In this document: positions 1 to 7,323 of the stretch, one piece after another
How positions within the stretch are numbered: the first letter of the stretch is position 1
How the letters are laid out: every line of letters starts with the position of its first letter
Assembly (NCBI GenBank): GCA_903925075.1
Contig: CAIYDQ010000162.1
Coordinates: 1 to 34,791 of the forward strand
DNA: 34,791 bases
Direction of reading: 5' to 3'
Origin: an uncultured Geobacter sp.
GTDB taxonomy: Bacteria; Desulfobacterota; Desulfuromonadia; Geobacterales; Geobacteraceae
Notes under the pieces: model-generated
What the model was told of the DNA's origin: nothing
The model's input: only the letters and a program-made list of their open reading frames with translations
Databases searched by the model: none
Position numbers and translations under genes: made by a program

Positions 1-1
1 C

Positions 2-1057
2 CCTGCCCCAGCCCCCTCGGCGACGGCCATTCCTCAAGGCTTCGCCGCGCCGGCGGACGTTATAGTGCCGATTCGGGCGGTGAATGATAAAGGGGGATCG
101 GTTTTCAAACTCGAAGGCACCCAGAACGGCGTGGCCCTGGGTAGAACACTTCCCGGCGGGGAACGCGAACTGTTCGTGGTCGGGAGCCACACGCTGCGCT
201 ACTACCGCCAAGGCTCGGGCCTGAAACTGATCGCGGAAGTCCCCTACAAGAACTTCGAAAACGTGCTGGCAGTGGACACGGCCGACCTCGACGGGGATGC
301 CGTTCCCGAGATCTACGTGACGGTCATGAGCGGAGAAACACTGGTCTCGCAGGTGTGGGCCGTGAACGGCGACCGGCTGAAGCAGCTTGCAGGCCCCCTG
401 CCCTACTATTTCCGAGCGGTGACCGGCGCCGCTGGCGTCAAGAAGCTCTACGCCCAGCAGATATCCGGCACGGACGACTTCTCCGGAGAAGTTGCCGAAG
501 TGGTCAAGAGCGGCGCAGGCTACGCGTTGCGTAATCCCGTCAAGTTGCCCAAACCAGGCAACGTGTACAATTTCAACCTGCTCCCCGGGCAGCAGGGAGA
601 CCTTGCCCCCATCATAGCGGACCGGGTCGGCTACCTGAAAATCTTTAACCAGAGCGGCGAAGAACTTTGGAAAAGCTCCGAAGAGTACAGCGGCTCCGAG
701 ACCAACTTCGTACGTTACGAGAACAACGGTCTGAAAGCAGACTCATCCGGCAATCGGCAGGTGTTTCTCGACCAAAGGATGATCATCACCACTAAGGGTG
801 AGCTCCTGGTGGCGAAGAATTTTGAATCGTGGTACTACATGAACAAGCATTCCTTCTCCCGCAACAGCGTGTACTGCTTTGCCTGGGACGGCGCCAGCCT
901 GGACGAGAAATGGCACACCAAGCAGAGCAATAACTACCTGGCTGATTTTGCCTATGACGACAGCACTCGGCAGATCTTGATGCTGGAGGTAACGAGTAGA
1001 GAAAACGGCATAATGAGCAAGGGAGCCAGCAGGCTGGTGATTAAAAAGATAGACTAA
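2..1057 (+). CDS. FG-GAP/VCBS-like repeat protein, C-terminal part (5' end outside window)
   Basis: The reading frame is open through the left edge, so the gene starts outside the window; the GTG at 65 has no ribosome site and lies inside the frame. The first visible residues are an Ala/Pro-rich linker, followed by beta-strand-rich sequence. One clear FG-GAP/VCBS calcium-loop motif is visible (VDTADLDGDAVPEIYV, encoded near 270-320), and several GxxLxAxxx-type blade repeats suggest a beta-propeller. Such proteins are usually exported, but the signal peptide would lie beyond the edge. The substrate or partner is unknown. The next gene has its own promoter and a hairpin lies between them, so the two are probably separate units. 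Family assignment is fair; function is not known. Confidence 0.7.
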   Translation, partial: PAPAPSATAIPQGFAAPADVIVPIRAVNDKGGSVFKLEGTQNGVALGRTLPGGERELFVVGSHTLRYYRQGSGLKLIAEVPYKNFENVLAVDTADLDGDAVPEIYVTVMSGETLVSQVWAVNGDRLKQLAGPLPYYFRAVTGAAGVKKLYAQQISGTDDFSGEVAEVVKSGAGYALRNPVKLPKPGNVYNFNLLPGQQGDLAPIIADRVGYLKIFNQSGEELWKSSEEYSGSETNFVRYENNGLKADSSGNRQVFLDQRMIITTKGELLVAKNFESWYYMNKHSFSRNSVYCFAWDGASLDEKWHTKQSNNYLADFAYDDSTRQILMLEVTSRENGIMSKGASRLVIKKID

Positions 1058-1178
1058 GACTCACCGGCTCTCTGCCAATGTCGCTATCGAGCCGGCGTCA
1101 TACTGTTTTGCCGCGCCATAGCTGCAAGAAGCCGTCCTGAGAATGAGGGCGCGACCAATAATCCAAAGGCAAGAAAGG

Positions 1179-1208
1179 AAAAGGCGAACCATAAAGGTGC
1201 GCCTTTTT
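1179..1208 (+). terminator. Candidate Rho-independent terminator after the VCBS-like gene
   Basis: AAAAGGCG at 1179-1186 pairs with CGCCTTTT at 1200-1207, with a 13-nt loop and a run of T. It lies about 120 bp past the stop codon and just before the promoter of the next gene. The loop is rather long, so the call is moderate. Confidence 0.5.
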
Positions 1209-1231
1209 CATTTCCGGAGGAGCTAGCAGCG

Positions 1232-1260
1232 TTGACACCAAACCAGAAAAGTGATTTAAT
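1232..1260 (+). promoter_or_regulatory. Sigma70-type promoter of the small secreted protein gene
   Basis: A perfect -35 box TTGACA (1232-1237) is followed by a 17-bp spacer and TTTAAT (1255-1260), a 5/6 match to the -10 consensus. A start near 1267 would give a short leader with AAGGAG at 1285-1290. The promoter occupies the first codons of a longer possible reading frame, which supports starting the gene at 1298. Confidence 0.75.
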
Positions 1261-1297
1261 TGTATTAAGTCAATACACATTAAAAAGGAGCCCAACA

Positions 1298-1570
1298 ATG
1301 CGAAAAATAGTCGCCATACTAGCCGTGTCCATGTTGACGCTAGCCACCGTTCCGGCCTATTCCCAGCAGACCCAAGCGGAGAAGGATGAGTGCCTTTTAG
1401 CCGCGCAGAACTGCTCCAGCGCCGTTGACGACATTCAGAACCGGATCAAAAGGCTGAGAGCCGAGATAAACAAGGGGACCCGTGTGTACACGCCGCAAGA
1501 GTTGAATGCTCTCAAAGCTAAACTGCGTGCAGTAACCGAGTTGATGAATCAGATGCCGGTCGGGCCGTAA
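1298..1570 (+). CDS. Small secreted protein of unknown function (90 aa)
   Basis: Translation from the ATG at 1298, with AAGGAG 7 nt upstream, gives a classic signal peptide (positively charged start, hydrophobic stretch, likely cleavage after AYS, about residue 22). The mature part is short: Gln/Glu-rich, two cysteines in a CX6C arrangement (ECLLAAQNC), then a charged helix (DDIQNRIKRLRAEI) and the segment TRVYTPQEL before a second helix. The pattern suggests a periplasmic two-helix hairpin, perhaps with a disulfide or a cysteine-bound ligand. It has its own strong promoter and terminator, so it is a single-gene unit. Similar small exported proteins are common in Geobacter as far as I recall, but none has a function I can name. 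Confidence 0.8.
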   Translation: MRKIVAILAVSMLTLATVPAYSQQTQAEKDECLLAAQNCSSAVDDIQNRIKRLRAEINKGTRVYTPQELNALKAKLRAVTELMNQMPVGP

Positions 1571-1633
1571 GGCGCGGGACGCGGCGCGCGGGGTATCGTG
1601 ACCTCGCACGAGCAGAAAAAAAACAATTGCCAA

Positions 1634-1663
1634 AAGGGGCGGACTCAACAGTCCGCCCTTTTT
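1634..1663 (+). terminator. Rho-independent terminator of the small secreted protein gene
   Basis: A perfect 9-bp stem, GGGCGGACT (1637-1645) with AGTCCGCCC (1650-1658), has a 4-nt loop CAAC and is followed by five T. Flanking A and T bases extend the stem. Confidence 0.9.
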
Positions 1664-1841
1664 GTTTGTGCGTAAGGACGGGCCAGATCAGATGCATGAC
1701 GCTTGCATTCCGAATTTTAGTGGCATAAACTCCCGCCTATCGGCCCAGAGGACCTTCCGGAGGACCATCCGGACCATTCCAAAGGAACCGCCCCGTTTTC
1801 CTGTTAAGTGATCGAAGCCGCTTTGATTTCACGGAGCCGAC

Positions 1842-3101
1842 ATGATGGCGAAAGAAGAAAAACTGTCGCTACCGGCGATTGAACACGCCCTGGTCGCTCG
1901 CTTGAGCCTGCTGGATCTGCTCTCTTCAGAAGAGTATCTTTCAGGAACTGCCGAGATCGTCACCTCCATGCAAAAGATGGTCAAGACCGCCGGTGGCGAG
2001 CTTTCCCGTCTGATCGCCGAGGCCGCGGTTGCCGAGGATACGGCGACCCTGGCCCGGGTCAACGCGCGCGTGGTCATAGCGGCCGCCGAACTGTTCATCT
2101 CCTTGCACTCGGCGCCGATGGTGCAGCAGATGTGCACCTGCGCGCGGGACGCCATCGCCGAGCGGGCGCTGGAACTCTCCCGCCGCAAGCTTTATTTCTC
2201 CGGCACCTGCTGCGACATCCCGATAGCCCTTTTGGCGGTAGGGAGCGACGGCAGAGAGGAGCAACTGCTTTATACCGACCAGGACTACCTGTTCGTAATC
2301 GGTTCCGAGGAAGGGATAGACTCGCGCTCGGAGGAAGACACCGACGACTACTTCGCCATGCTGGGCGCGGTCTTCGCCGCCAAACTGGAGGAGGCGGGCA
2401 TCAGCAGATGCAGCGGCGGCATCATGCCGCTGAACGCCGATTGGCGCGGCTCGGTGCAGCAGTGGCAGGAACGCTTGGCGGTGATGTTGCGCTTTGAAAG
2501 AAACGACTGGGAGAAGAACATCCTCAACCTGATCGCGCTGATCGACGTCCGATTCGTCTGTGGCGACCGCCTGCTCGCGCAGGGCTTCGGCGCCATGGTC
2601 CGCTCGGTGATCAGGAACGACCCCCAGGCGCTCAGGCATATAGCGCGGGTGGTAAGTTCCATGAAACTATCCAGGGGATGGCTAAAGCGGTTTGTGGTCG
2701 AGGGCGACGGCAATCACAAGGGAGAGTTCAACCTGAAGCTTTTGGCCTGGATGCCGCTGGTAATGAGCGTCCGGCTGTTGTCGGTGAACCTCGGCATCGA
2801 GGAGACCTCGACCTTGCGCAGAATCGGCTGTCTGCAAAGCGGCGGCCATCTGACCGAGCGGACGGCAGCCGATTTGCGCGAAGCCTACCTGGTGATCACC
2901 GGTCACCGCATAACCCAGCAGATCAGGCGGCTGAAAAGGATCATCGACGACGACTGCTACCTTAATCCACACGAGTTGCCAAGAGACCAGCGCGAAAGCC
3001 TGCGAGCGGCGATCGGCGCCGTCGACGAGATCCAGAGCATGATCCGGACCGGGTTCTCCATGGCGGCCGCCGCCGACCGCTTGATAGCCCCCGGACAATG
3101 A
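1842..3101 (+). CDS. DUF294/GlnD-like putative nucleotidyltransferase
   Basis: This 419-residue protein carries the DUF294 nucleotidyltransferase signature around residues 134-148: GSDGREEQ followed by TDQD, matching the GSxGRxE...DxD metal-binding pattern of the GlnD-type fold. The C-terminal half fits the associated substrate-binding helical domain (DUF294_C). Many relatives have N-terminal cyclic-nucleotide and CBS domains; here the first 120 residues are helical and no CBS pair is seen, so this is a short version. The family is thought to transfer nucleotides to proteins or small molecules in signalling, but the target is unknown. Two adjacent ATGs (1842, 1845) lie 5 and 8 nt after GGAG; either can start the protein. 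It ends 26 bp from the convergent radical SAM gene. Confidence 0.8.
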   Translation: MMAKEEKLSLPAIEHALVARLSLLDLLSSEEYLSGTAEIVTSMQKMVKTAGGELSRLIAEAAVAEDTATLARVNARVVIAAAELFISLHSAPMVQQMCTCARDAIAERALELSRRKLYFSGTCCDIPIALLAVGSDGREEQLLYTDQDYLFVIGSEEGIDSRSEEDTDDYFAMLGAVFAAKLEEAGISRCSGGIMPLNADWRGSVQQWQERLAVMLRFERNDWEKNILNLIALIDVRFVCGDRLLAQGFGAMVRSVIRNDPQALRHIARVVSSMKLSRGWLKRFVVEGDGNHKGEFNLKLLAWMPLVMSVRLLSVNLGIEETSTLRRIGCLQSGGHLTERTAADLREAYLVITGHRITQQIRRLKRIIDDDCYLNPHELPRDQRESLRAAIGAVDEIQSMIRTGFSMAAAADRLIAPGQ

Positions 3102-3127
3102 ACGCAGCAGTACCTGACGTTTCCAGG

Positions 3128-4267
3128 CTAAAAAGGCATGCCGTTTCGCATCCTCTCCTGCACGATCTCGTGGATCCGTTCGTCGGCGTTCGCCGGCGTT
3201 ATGCCGGATTGCCGGCAGATCTGCTCCACCTGCTCCAGCCGACCCGGAATCTCCATATCGCTTAGCCGCAGGAAATATCCCGACCTTTTCCCCACCGAAA
3301 ACAACACCTGCCGCTCGCGCGTCATGGCGATGAAAGCGCGCAGCACCTCCGCCAGCCGCTGCTGGTCGCGCGGCATGACGCCGTCGATCTCCTGCAACAG
3401 GTTGTAACTGTGATCGCTTTTCACGCAACTGGTGATGCCGTGCAGATGCTCGATCAGGGTAAGCACCTCTTCGGCCAGCACCAGATCGGGAGCCCACCGG
3501 TAGCGGGGGCCGTCGCCTTCGGCGAACAGGTTCACCTTGTCGGGAAGGTGCAGCGACCGGAAGCGGATGAAATCAGGGTTGATGCGGCTCAGGGCGTCGG
3601 CCGTCTCGATGGCGTGTTCCTGCGAGAAGTCCCGACCGCCCAGCCCGCTCAGCACGTATTCGGAAAGCTCGATGCCGGCGGCCTTCACCTTCAGGCCGGC
3701 AGCCACGTGTATTTCCTTGGTGACCCCCTTGCGCACCATCTTCAGGATGGTGTCCGAGGCGGTCTCCATGCCGATGTGGATGCGGTTCAGACCTGCATCG
3801 GCGATCTCCCGCAAGAGGTCGTCGCCCAGACGGGCAACGCTGTCGGAGCGGGCGTAGGAGGTGATCCTCTGCACCATGGGGAATCGGGTCCTGATGTGCC
3901 GAAGTATCTTCATCAGGTTCTCCGGCCGCACCACCAGGCCGTCCGCGTCCTGCAGGAAGATGGACTCCATGCCGCCCGACAGCCAGTTCCTGGCGGCGTA
4001 AAACGCCTGCTCTTCGCCCGGGCGAACTCCTTTCGCCAGCGTGGCCGACCGGCTGCCGGCGTCCCGCAGTTGCTCCACGAAACGGGCAATGCCGTCGATC
4101 TCGCCGATGACGTCCTCGACCGGGCGCAGGGAAAATTTGCTCTTCTTGTAGATCGAACAGAACGTGCATCGATTCCAGGGGCAGTTCCGGTTTACCCGAA
4201 TCAACAGGCTGGAAGCCTCGCTGGGAGGCCGGATCGGTCCTTGTTCGAGTGAGACGCATTGGTGCAT
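3128..4267 (-). CDS. Radical SAM protein (Elp3/HemN-like fold), function unknown
   Basis: A 379-residue protein with cysteines 29, 34 and 37 in CPWNRCTFC, a CX4CX2C variant of the radical SAM cluster motif (the common form is CX3CX2C). Downstream segments match the SAM-barrel layout: a long helix-rich region, GLNRIHIGMETASD (SAM-binding strand) and LSGLGGRD. It probably binds one [4Fe-4S] cluster and SAM in the cytoplasm; the substrate cannot be read from the sequence. The start ATG at 4267 has AAGGA 6 nt upstream. It is divergent from the 65-residue gene and convergent with the DUF294 gene, so it stands alone and its neighbours give no clue. Confidence 0.8.
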   Translation of the reverse strand: MHQCVSLEQGPIRPPSEASSLLIRVNRNCPWNRCTFCSIYKKSKFSLRPVEDVIGEIDGIARFVEQLRDAGSRSATLAKGVRPGEEQAFYAARNWLSGGMESIFLQDADGLVVRPENLMKILRHIRTRFPMVQRITSYARSDSVARLGDDLLREIADAGLNRIHIGMETASDTILKMVRKGVTKEIHVAAGLKVKAAGIELSEYVLSGLGGRDFSQEHAIETADALSRINPDFIRFRSLHLPDKVNLFAEGDGPRYRWAPDLVLAEEVLTLIEHLHGITSCVKSDHSYNLLQEIDGVMPRDQQRLAEVLRAFIAMTRERQVLFSVGKRSGYFLRLSDMEIPGRLEQVEQICRQSGITPANADERIHEIVQERMRNGMPF

Positions 4268-4328
4268 GTGAGATCCTTATTGACTATTTCTTAAATTAGG
4301 CAACGCTGCCGGCTCAATTTCGGACATT

Positions 4329-4526
4329 ATGTCATCAAACGAGGATATGCACAAGTTTATCGAAGACTTCGGGGGCCTTGCCGGCAAGAACGATCTCCGG
4401 CAAATTCTCAAACAACACAGTCGCAACAATATAGTTATAATTCAGATAGAAGGTTATGGACATTACTGTCTTGAGCATGATAAATACTATAAGCTTATTG
4501 ATTCAAGCGTACTGGAGAACAAGTAA
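4329..4526 (+). CDS. Hypothetical 65-aa protein coupled to the MFS gene
   Basis: A short soluble protein with no signal peptide and no family I recognise. It contains a charged N-terminal helix (DMHKFIEDFGG) and a Tyr/His-rich C-terminal half (IEGYGHYCLEHDKYYKLID). Its TAA stop shares one base with the ATG of the MFS gene (TAATG at 4524-4528), a strong sign of translational coupling and the main reason to accept it as real. The DNA is clearly more AT-rich than most of the window, as is the start of the MFS gene. The ribosome site is weak. It may be a small accessory to the transporter, but that is a guess from position. Confidence 0.6.
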   Translation: MSSNEDMHKFIEDFGGLAGKNDLRQILKQHSRNNIVIIQIEGYGHYCLEHDKYYKLIDSSVLENK

Positions 4527-5692
4527 TGACGGCTGTATCTGAAAAAGAAATCCTCTGGACACGTGGCTTCACCTTGACAAATATCGGGAGTTTATTTCTA
4601 TTCATTCCTTTCGCACTCTATTTGCCGGTAATGCCAGTCTATCTATTGAAGGGAATGCACAGCTCGCTGCAAGCCGCCGGCGCAGTCAACGCCATTTTTC
4701 TGGTTGCCTGTTTCCTGTTTCGCGCCCAAACCTCTCGGCTCGAAGCGCGCTTTGGCACACGCCAAGTGCTGCTGAGCTCAGGTTTCCTGTTCATGGCCAC
4801 CAACCTGCTCTACCTGACGGCGGCAACGGTGCCGAGCGTGTTGGCGATCAGGTTTTTTAGCGGCGTCTGTTTCGCCGTTTCCAACACCAGCATCAACGCC
4901 ATGGCGAGCCGCCTGATCCCCGGGACCAGAAAGGGCGAAGGTTTGGCCTACCTGACCACCATGGTGCTGGCCGGCACAGCCATTGGTCCCTACCTGGGGC
5001 TGAGCATCTCCCGCGCCTTCGGATTCCAGGCGGTCTTCGTCTTCAGTGCGGCCCTAAGCTTCTTGGGCGTGCTGATTTTCTGCTGCATAAAAGTGCCGGA
5101 GGCGAGACCGCAGGTGCAACCTTTCACCTTTTACGGCATCTACGAGGCGAAGGCGATTCCCGTGTCGCTGATCGTCCTGCTGCTGGCTTCGGCCTATGGC
5201 GGCGTGCTGACCTTCGTGGCGCTCTACGCGGCCGAACTGCAGCTGCCGATCGTGGTCGATTTCTTTTTCGTGGTGATGGCGGTTGCCTCCGTCGGCTCCC
5301 GGCTGGCGACCGGTTGGATGTACGACCGCCTCGGCCCCAACGCCGCCATCTATCCGGCCATCTTTGTGCTGGCGTCGGGGCTTATGGTGCTGGCCAACGT
5401 CCACAGCACCGCCTGGATGCTGATCGCCGCCGGACTGGTCGGGACCGGTTACGGCATGGCCGTTCCCGGCATCCAGACGCTGGCGATGCAGTTGTCGCCG
5501 CCGCATCGGGTAAGCGAGGTGACCGCGACCTTTTTCACCTGCCTGGACGGGGGGATCGGGCTCGGGGCCTACGTGCTGGGCGGGACCATACACGCCCTCG
5601 GATATCATGCCGTCTACCAGGCGCTGGCAGTGATGACCGTCGGTTGCATGGCGATTTACTATCTGGTGTATGCCAGAACCCGCGCCTGGTAA
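4526..5692 (+). CDS. MFS transporter (DHA1-type)
   Basis: A 388-residue integral membrane protein with about 12 hydrophobic segments in two halves, the usual size for the major facilitator superfamily. After TM2 there is a loop RLEARFGTRQ resembling motif A (G-x-x-x-D-R-x-G-R/K-x), and the second half has GSRLATGWMYDRLGP, the equivalent repeat. The layout suits a proton-driven efflux pump or sugar/drug exporter of the arabinose-efflux type; the substrate is unknown. It follows the 65-residue gene with a 1-nt overlap and is followed by GC-rich hairpins, so the two form a short operon. The AT-rich first 200 bp contrasts with the GC-rich remainder. Confidence 0.85.
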   Translation: MTAVSEKEILWTRGFTLTNIGSLFLFIPFALYLPVMPVYLLKGMHSSLQAAGAVNAIFLVACFLFRAQTSRLEARFGTRQVLLSSGFLFMATNLLYLTAATVPSVLAIRFFSGVCFAVSNTSINAMASRLIPGTRKGEGLAYLTTMVLAGTAIGPYLGLSISRAFGFQAVFVFSAALSFLGVLIFCCIKVPEARPQVQPFTFYGIYEAKAIPVSLIVLLLASAYGGVLTFVALYAAELQLPIVVDFFFVVMAVASVGSRLATGWMYDRLGPNAAIYPAIFVLASGLMVLANVHSTAWMLIAAGLVGTGYGMAVPGIQTLAMQLSPPHRVSEVTATFFTCLDGGIGLGAYVLGGTIHALGYHAVYQALAVMTVGCMAIYYLVYARTRAW

Positions 5693-5725
5693 GCCGAAGA
5701 TTGCGGGCGCGGGCCATAACGTAAA

Positions 5726-5755
5726 GGCCGCCGCGGAGATCAACCCGCGGCGGCC
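5726..5755 (+). terminator. Strong GC hairpin after the MFS gene
   Basis: GGCCGCCGCGG (5726-5736) pairs perfectly with CCGCGGCGGCC (5745-5755) around an 8-nt loop. Only a weak T-rich stretch follows, so it may slow or protect the transcript end rather than act as a full intrinsic terminator. Confidence 0.55.
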
Positions 5756-5768
5756 ATTGTCTTAACGT

Positions 5769-5799
5769 CACGGCCTTTTTCCCCTCAAGCCGTGGTTTT
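5769..5799 (+). terminator. Second hairpin with T-run between convergent genes
   Basis: CACGGC (5769-5774) pairs with GCCGTG (5789-5794) across a 14-nt loop and is followed by GTTTTG. Together with the hairpin just before it, it probably ends the MFS transcript. The binding-protein gene converges from the other side. Confidence 0.45.
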
Positions 5800-5813
5800 G
5801 TCTAACCTGCCTT

Positions 5814-5841
5814 TATCCGTCGCATCCGTGAAAATCCGTGT
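5814..5841 (+). repeat. Single-arm phased repeat (ATCCGTG-type)
   Basis: Three imperfect units containing ATCCGT occur in tandem, 9-11 bp apart, between the MFS and binding-protein genes. The sequence style matches other intergenic phased repeats in this window (7275-7303, 12484-12616, 22268-22300, 27448-27569) but has only one arm. Confidence 0.45.
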
Positions 5842-5872
5842 GAGACGCCTTGCCTTGCTGTTGCCTCTCCCG

Positions 5873-7144
5873 TCACTTGCCCGGATCTTTCACGTCCTTG
5901 AAGGTTTCGAACTCGACGTTGTAGACCTTGCCGTTTATCTTCTTCGCCTCGCGCACGTAGATGTTTTGCACGATGTCGCGGGTCTGCGGATCGATCACGA
6001 AGGAACCGCGCGGGCTGACGACTTTCATCCCCTTGAGTAACGCCATCGCCTTGTCGCCGTCGATGTTGCCGTTTAGCTGCTTGGCCACGGCGTAAATAAC
6101 GGCCATGCCGTCGTAAGCGCCGATGGCGTGTCCGTTGGGACGGGTGACCGGGTCGATTTTCTTGTAGGCGGCCAGATACGCCTTGTTTTCGGCGGACTTA
6201 TGGTCGGCCGAGTAGGGGTAGGTGGAGATCACGCCGATGGTGGCATCGCCCATCGCGTCCATGGCCCCGTCGTCCAGCACGTCGCCGGTCGCCAGCAGCT
6301 TGATGCCGGCTTTCGCCAGGCCGCGCTCCTTGAAGCCCTTGATGAACGAAATCGGCAGGTCCCCGGTCGGCAGGAACACGAAAACCGCCTGGGGCTTGCT
6401 GTCCTTCACCCGCTGCAGATAGGGGCCGAGTTCCGGGTTCAAAGGAACGCGCACCGAGCCCACGATCTTGCCGCCCACCCTGGTGAACGCCTTGTGGAAG
6501 GCCTGCTCCGCGTCGATGCCGGGGCCGTAATCCGCGACCAGGGTGAACACCTCCTTGTAGCCGTTCTTGTGCGCCCAAAGCGCCATCGGCTCGGAGGCCT
6601 GCGCCAGCGTCCACGAGGTCCTGACGATGTAGGGAGACTTGGTGGTGACGATCGAGGTCGCGGCCAGCATGTCGATCATCGGGATTTTAGCCTCGGTCAC
6701 CACCGGGGCGCAGGCGAGCGCGTCGGGGGTCAGGCCGAAGCCGGCGATGAAGTCCACCTTGTCCTTCACCGCGAGTTCCTGGCAAAGCCTTTTGGCGACG
6801 GCAGGCGCCGGGCCGCCGACGTCCTTGATGATCAGCTCGACCTTCTTCCCCGCCACCGTGGAGCCGTGTTGCAGCATGTAGGCCTTGATCGCGTTCAGCA
6901 TCTGCCTGCCGGAATCGGCGAAGGGGCCGGATGCCTGCAGCACCAAGCCGATCTTGATGGTGTTTCCGGCCTGCGCCGGGACGCTTGCCAGCGCGAACAG
7001 GGCGCAAAAAACCGCCGCGAAAGCAAGGCTCAGCCGGGAGGCGCCGCTGCCCCCAACGCCCGCAGCCGCCCCGCTCCTGCCACGCCTGCCGGCCCTCAGG
7101 GCGTCGATGACAACTGCCGAGAAGCCGCTTCTTTGCATTTCCAT
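5873..7144 (-). CDS. Liv-type ABC transporter substrate-binding protein, no transporter partners here
   Basis: A 423-residue protein of the periplasmic binding-protein type I family (branched-chain amino acid/amide binding, Peripla_BP_6). The start at 7144 has AAAGGAG 7 nt upstream. A long N-region of about 40 Arg/Ala/Gly-rich residues precedes the hydrophobic core and the likely cleavage site VPAQA-GN; then IKIGLVLQASGPFADSG opens the mature fold, with the usual hinge and ligand segments (IIKDVGGPAPAVAKR, GFGLTPDALACAPV, AIGAYDGMAVIYA). The family binds amino acids, amides or aromatic acids for uptake or sensing. No permease or ATPase genes are in the window. It lies downstream of the Mo hydroxylase genes after a 179-bp gap, so it may capture that enzyme's substrate; this is inference. 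Confidence 0.88.
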   Translation of the reverse strand: MEMQRSGFSAVVIDALRAGRRGRSGAAAGVGGSGASRLSLAFAAVFCALFALASVPAQAGNTIKIGLVLQASGPFADSGRQMLNAIKAYMLQHGSTVAGKKVELIIKDVGGPAPAVAKRLCQELAVKDKVDFIAGFGLTPDALACAPVVTEAKIPMIDMLAATSIVTTKSPYIVRTSWTLAQASEPMALWAHKNGYKEVFTLVADYGPGIDAEQAFHKAFTRVGGKIVGSVRVPLNPELGPYLQRVKDSKPQAVFVFLPTGDLPISFIKGFKERGLAKAGIKLLATGDVLDDGAMDAMGDATIGVISTYPYSADHKSAENKAYLAAYKKIDPVTRPNGHAIGAYDGMAVIYAVAKQLNGNIDGDKAMALLKGMKVVSPRGSFVIDPQTRDIVQNIYVREAKKINGKVYNVEFETFKDVKDPGK

Positions 7145-7274
7145 ACCGAGTCTCCTTTTGAAAAGTTGAACCTGCACACGTAGTTTTCGCGACGCCGGCC
7201 CGGCAAACTGCCGGCATGCGCGCTCCGATTTTGCTGCACCACTCGATCGATCATCCCGGGAAAAAGCATCTTTA

Positions 7275-7303
7275 TTTTTGTGCGTTTTGTGCCTGTTTGT
7301 GGC
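7275..7303 (+). repeat. Single-arm phased repeat (TTTTGTGC-type)
   Basis: Units TTTTGTGCG, TTTTGTGCC and GTTTGTGGC follow one another with about 10-bp phasing in the gap between the FAD-subunit gene and the binding-protein gene. This resembles one arm of the large palindromic repeats at 12484-12616 and 27448-27569. The rest of this 179-bp gap shows nothing else clear. Confidence 0.45.
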
Positions 7304-7323
7304 AATCAACTGCCGGATTCGGA

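Noticed and set aside
1080-1210. Possible riboswitch (for example cyclic di-GMP type) before the small secreted protein gene
   Set aside because: The conserved core of known classes could not be laid out, and the promoter for the gene lies downstream of this segment, so it would not be in its leader.
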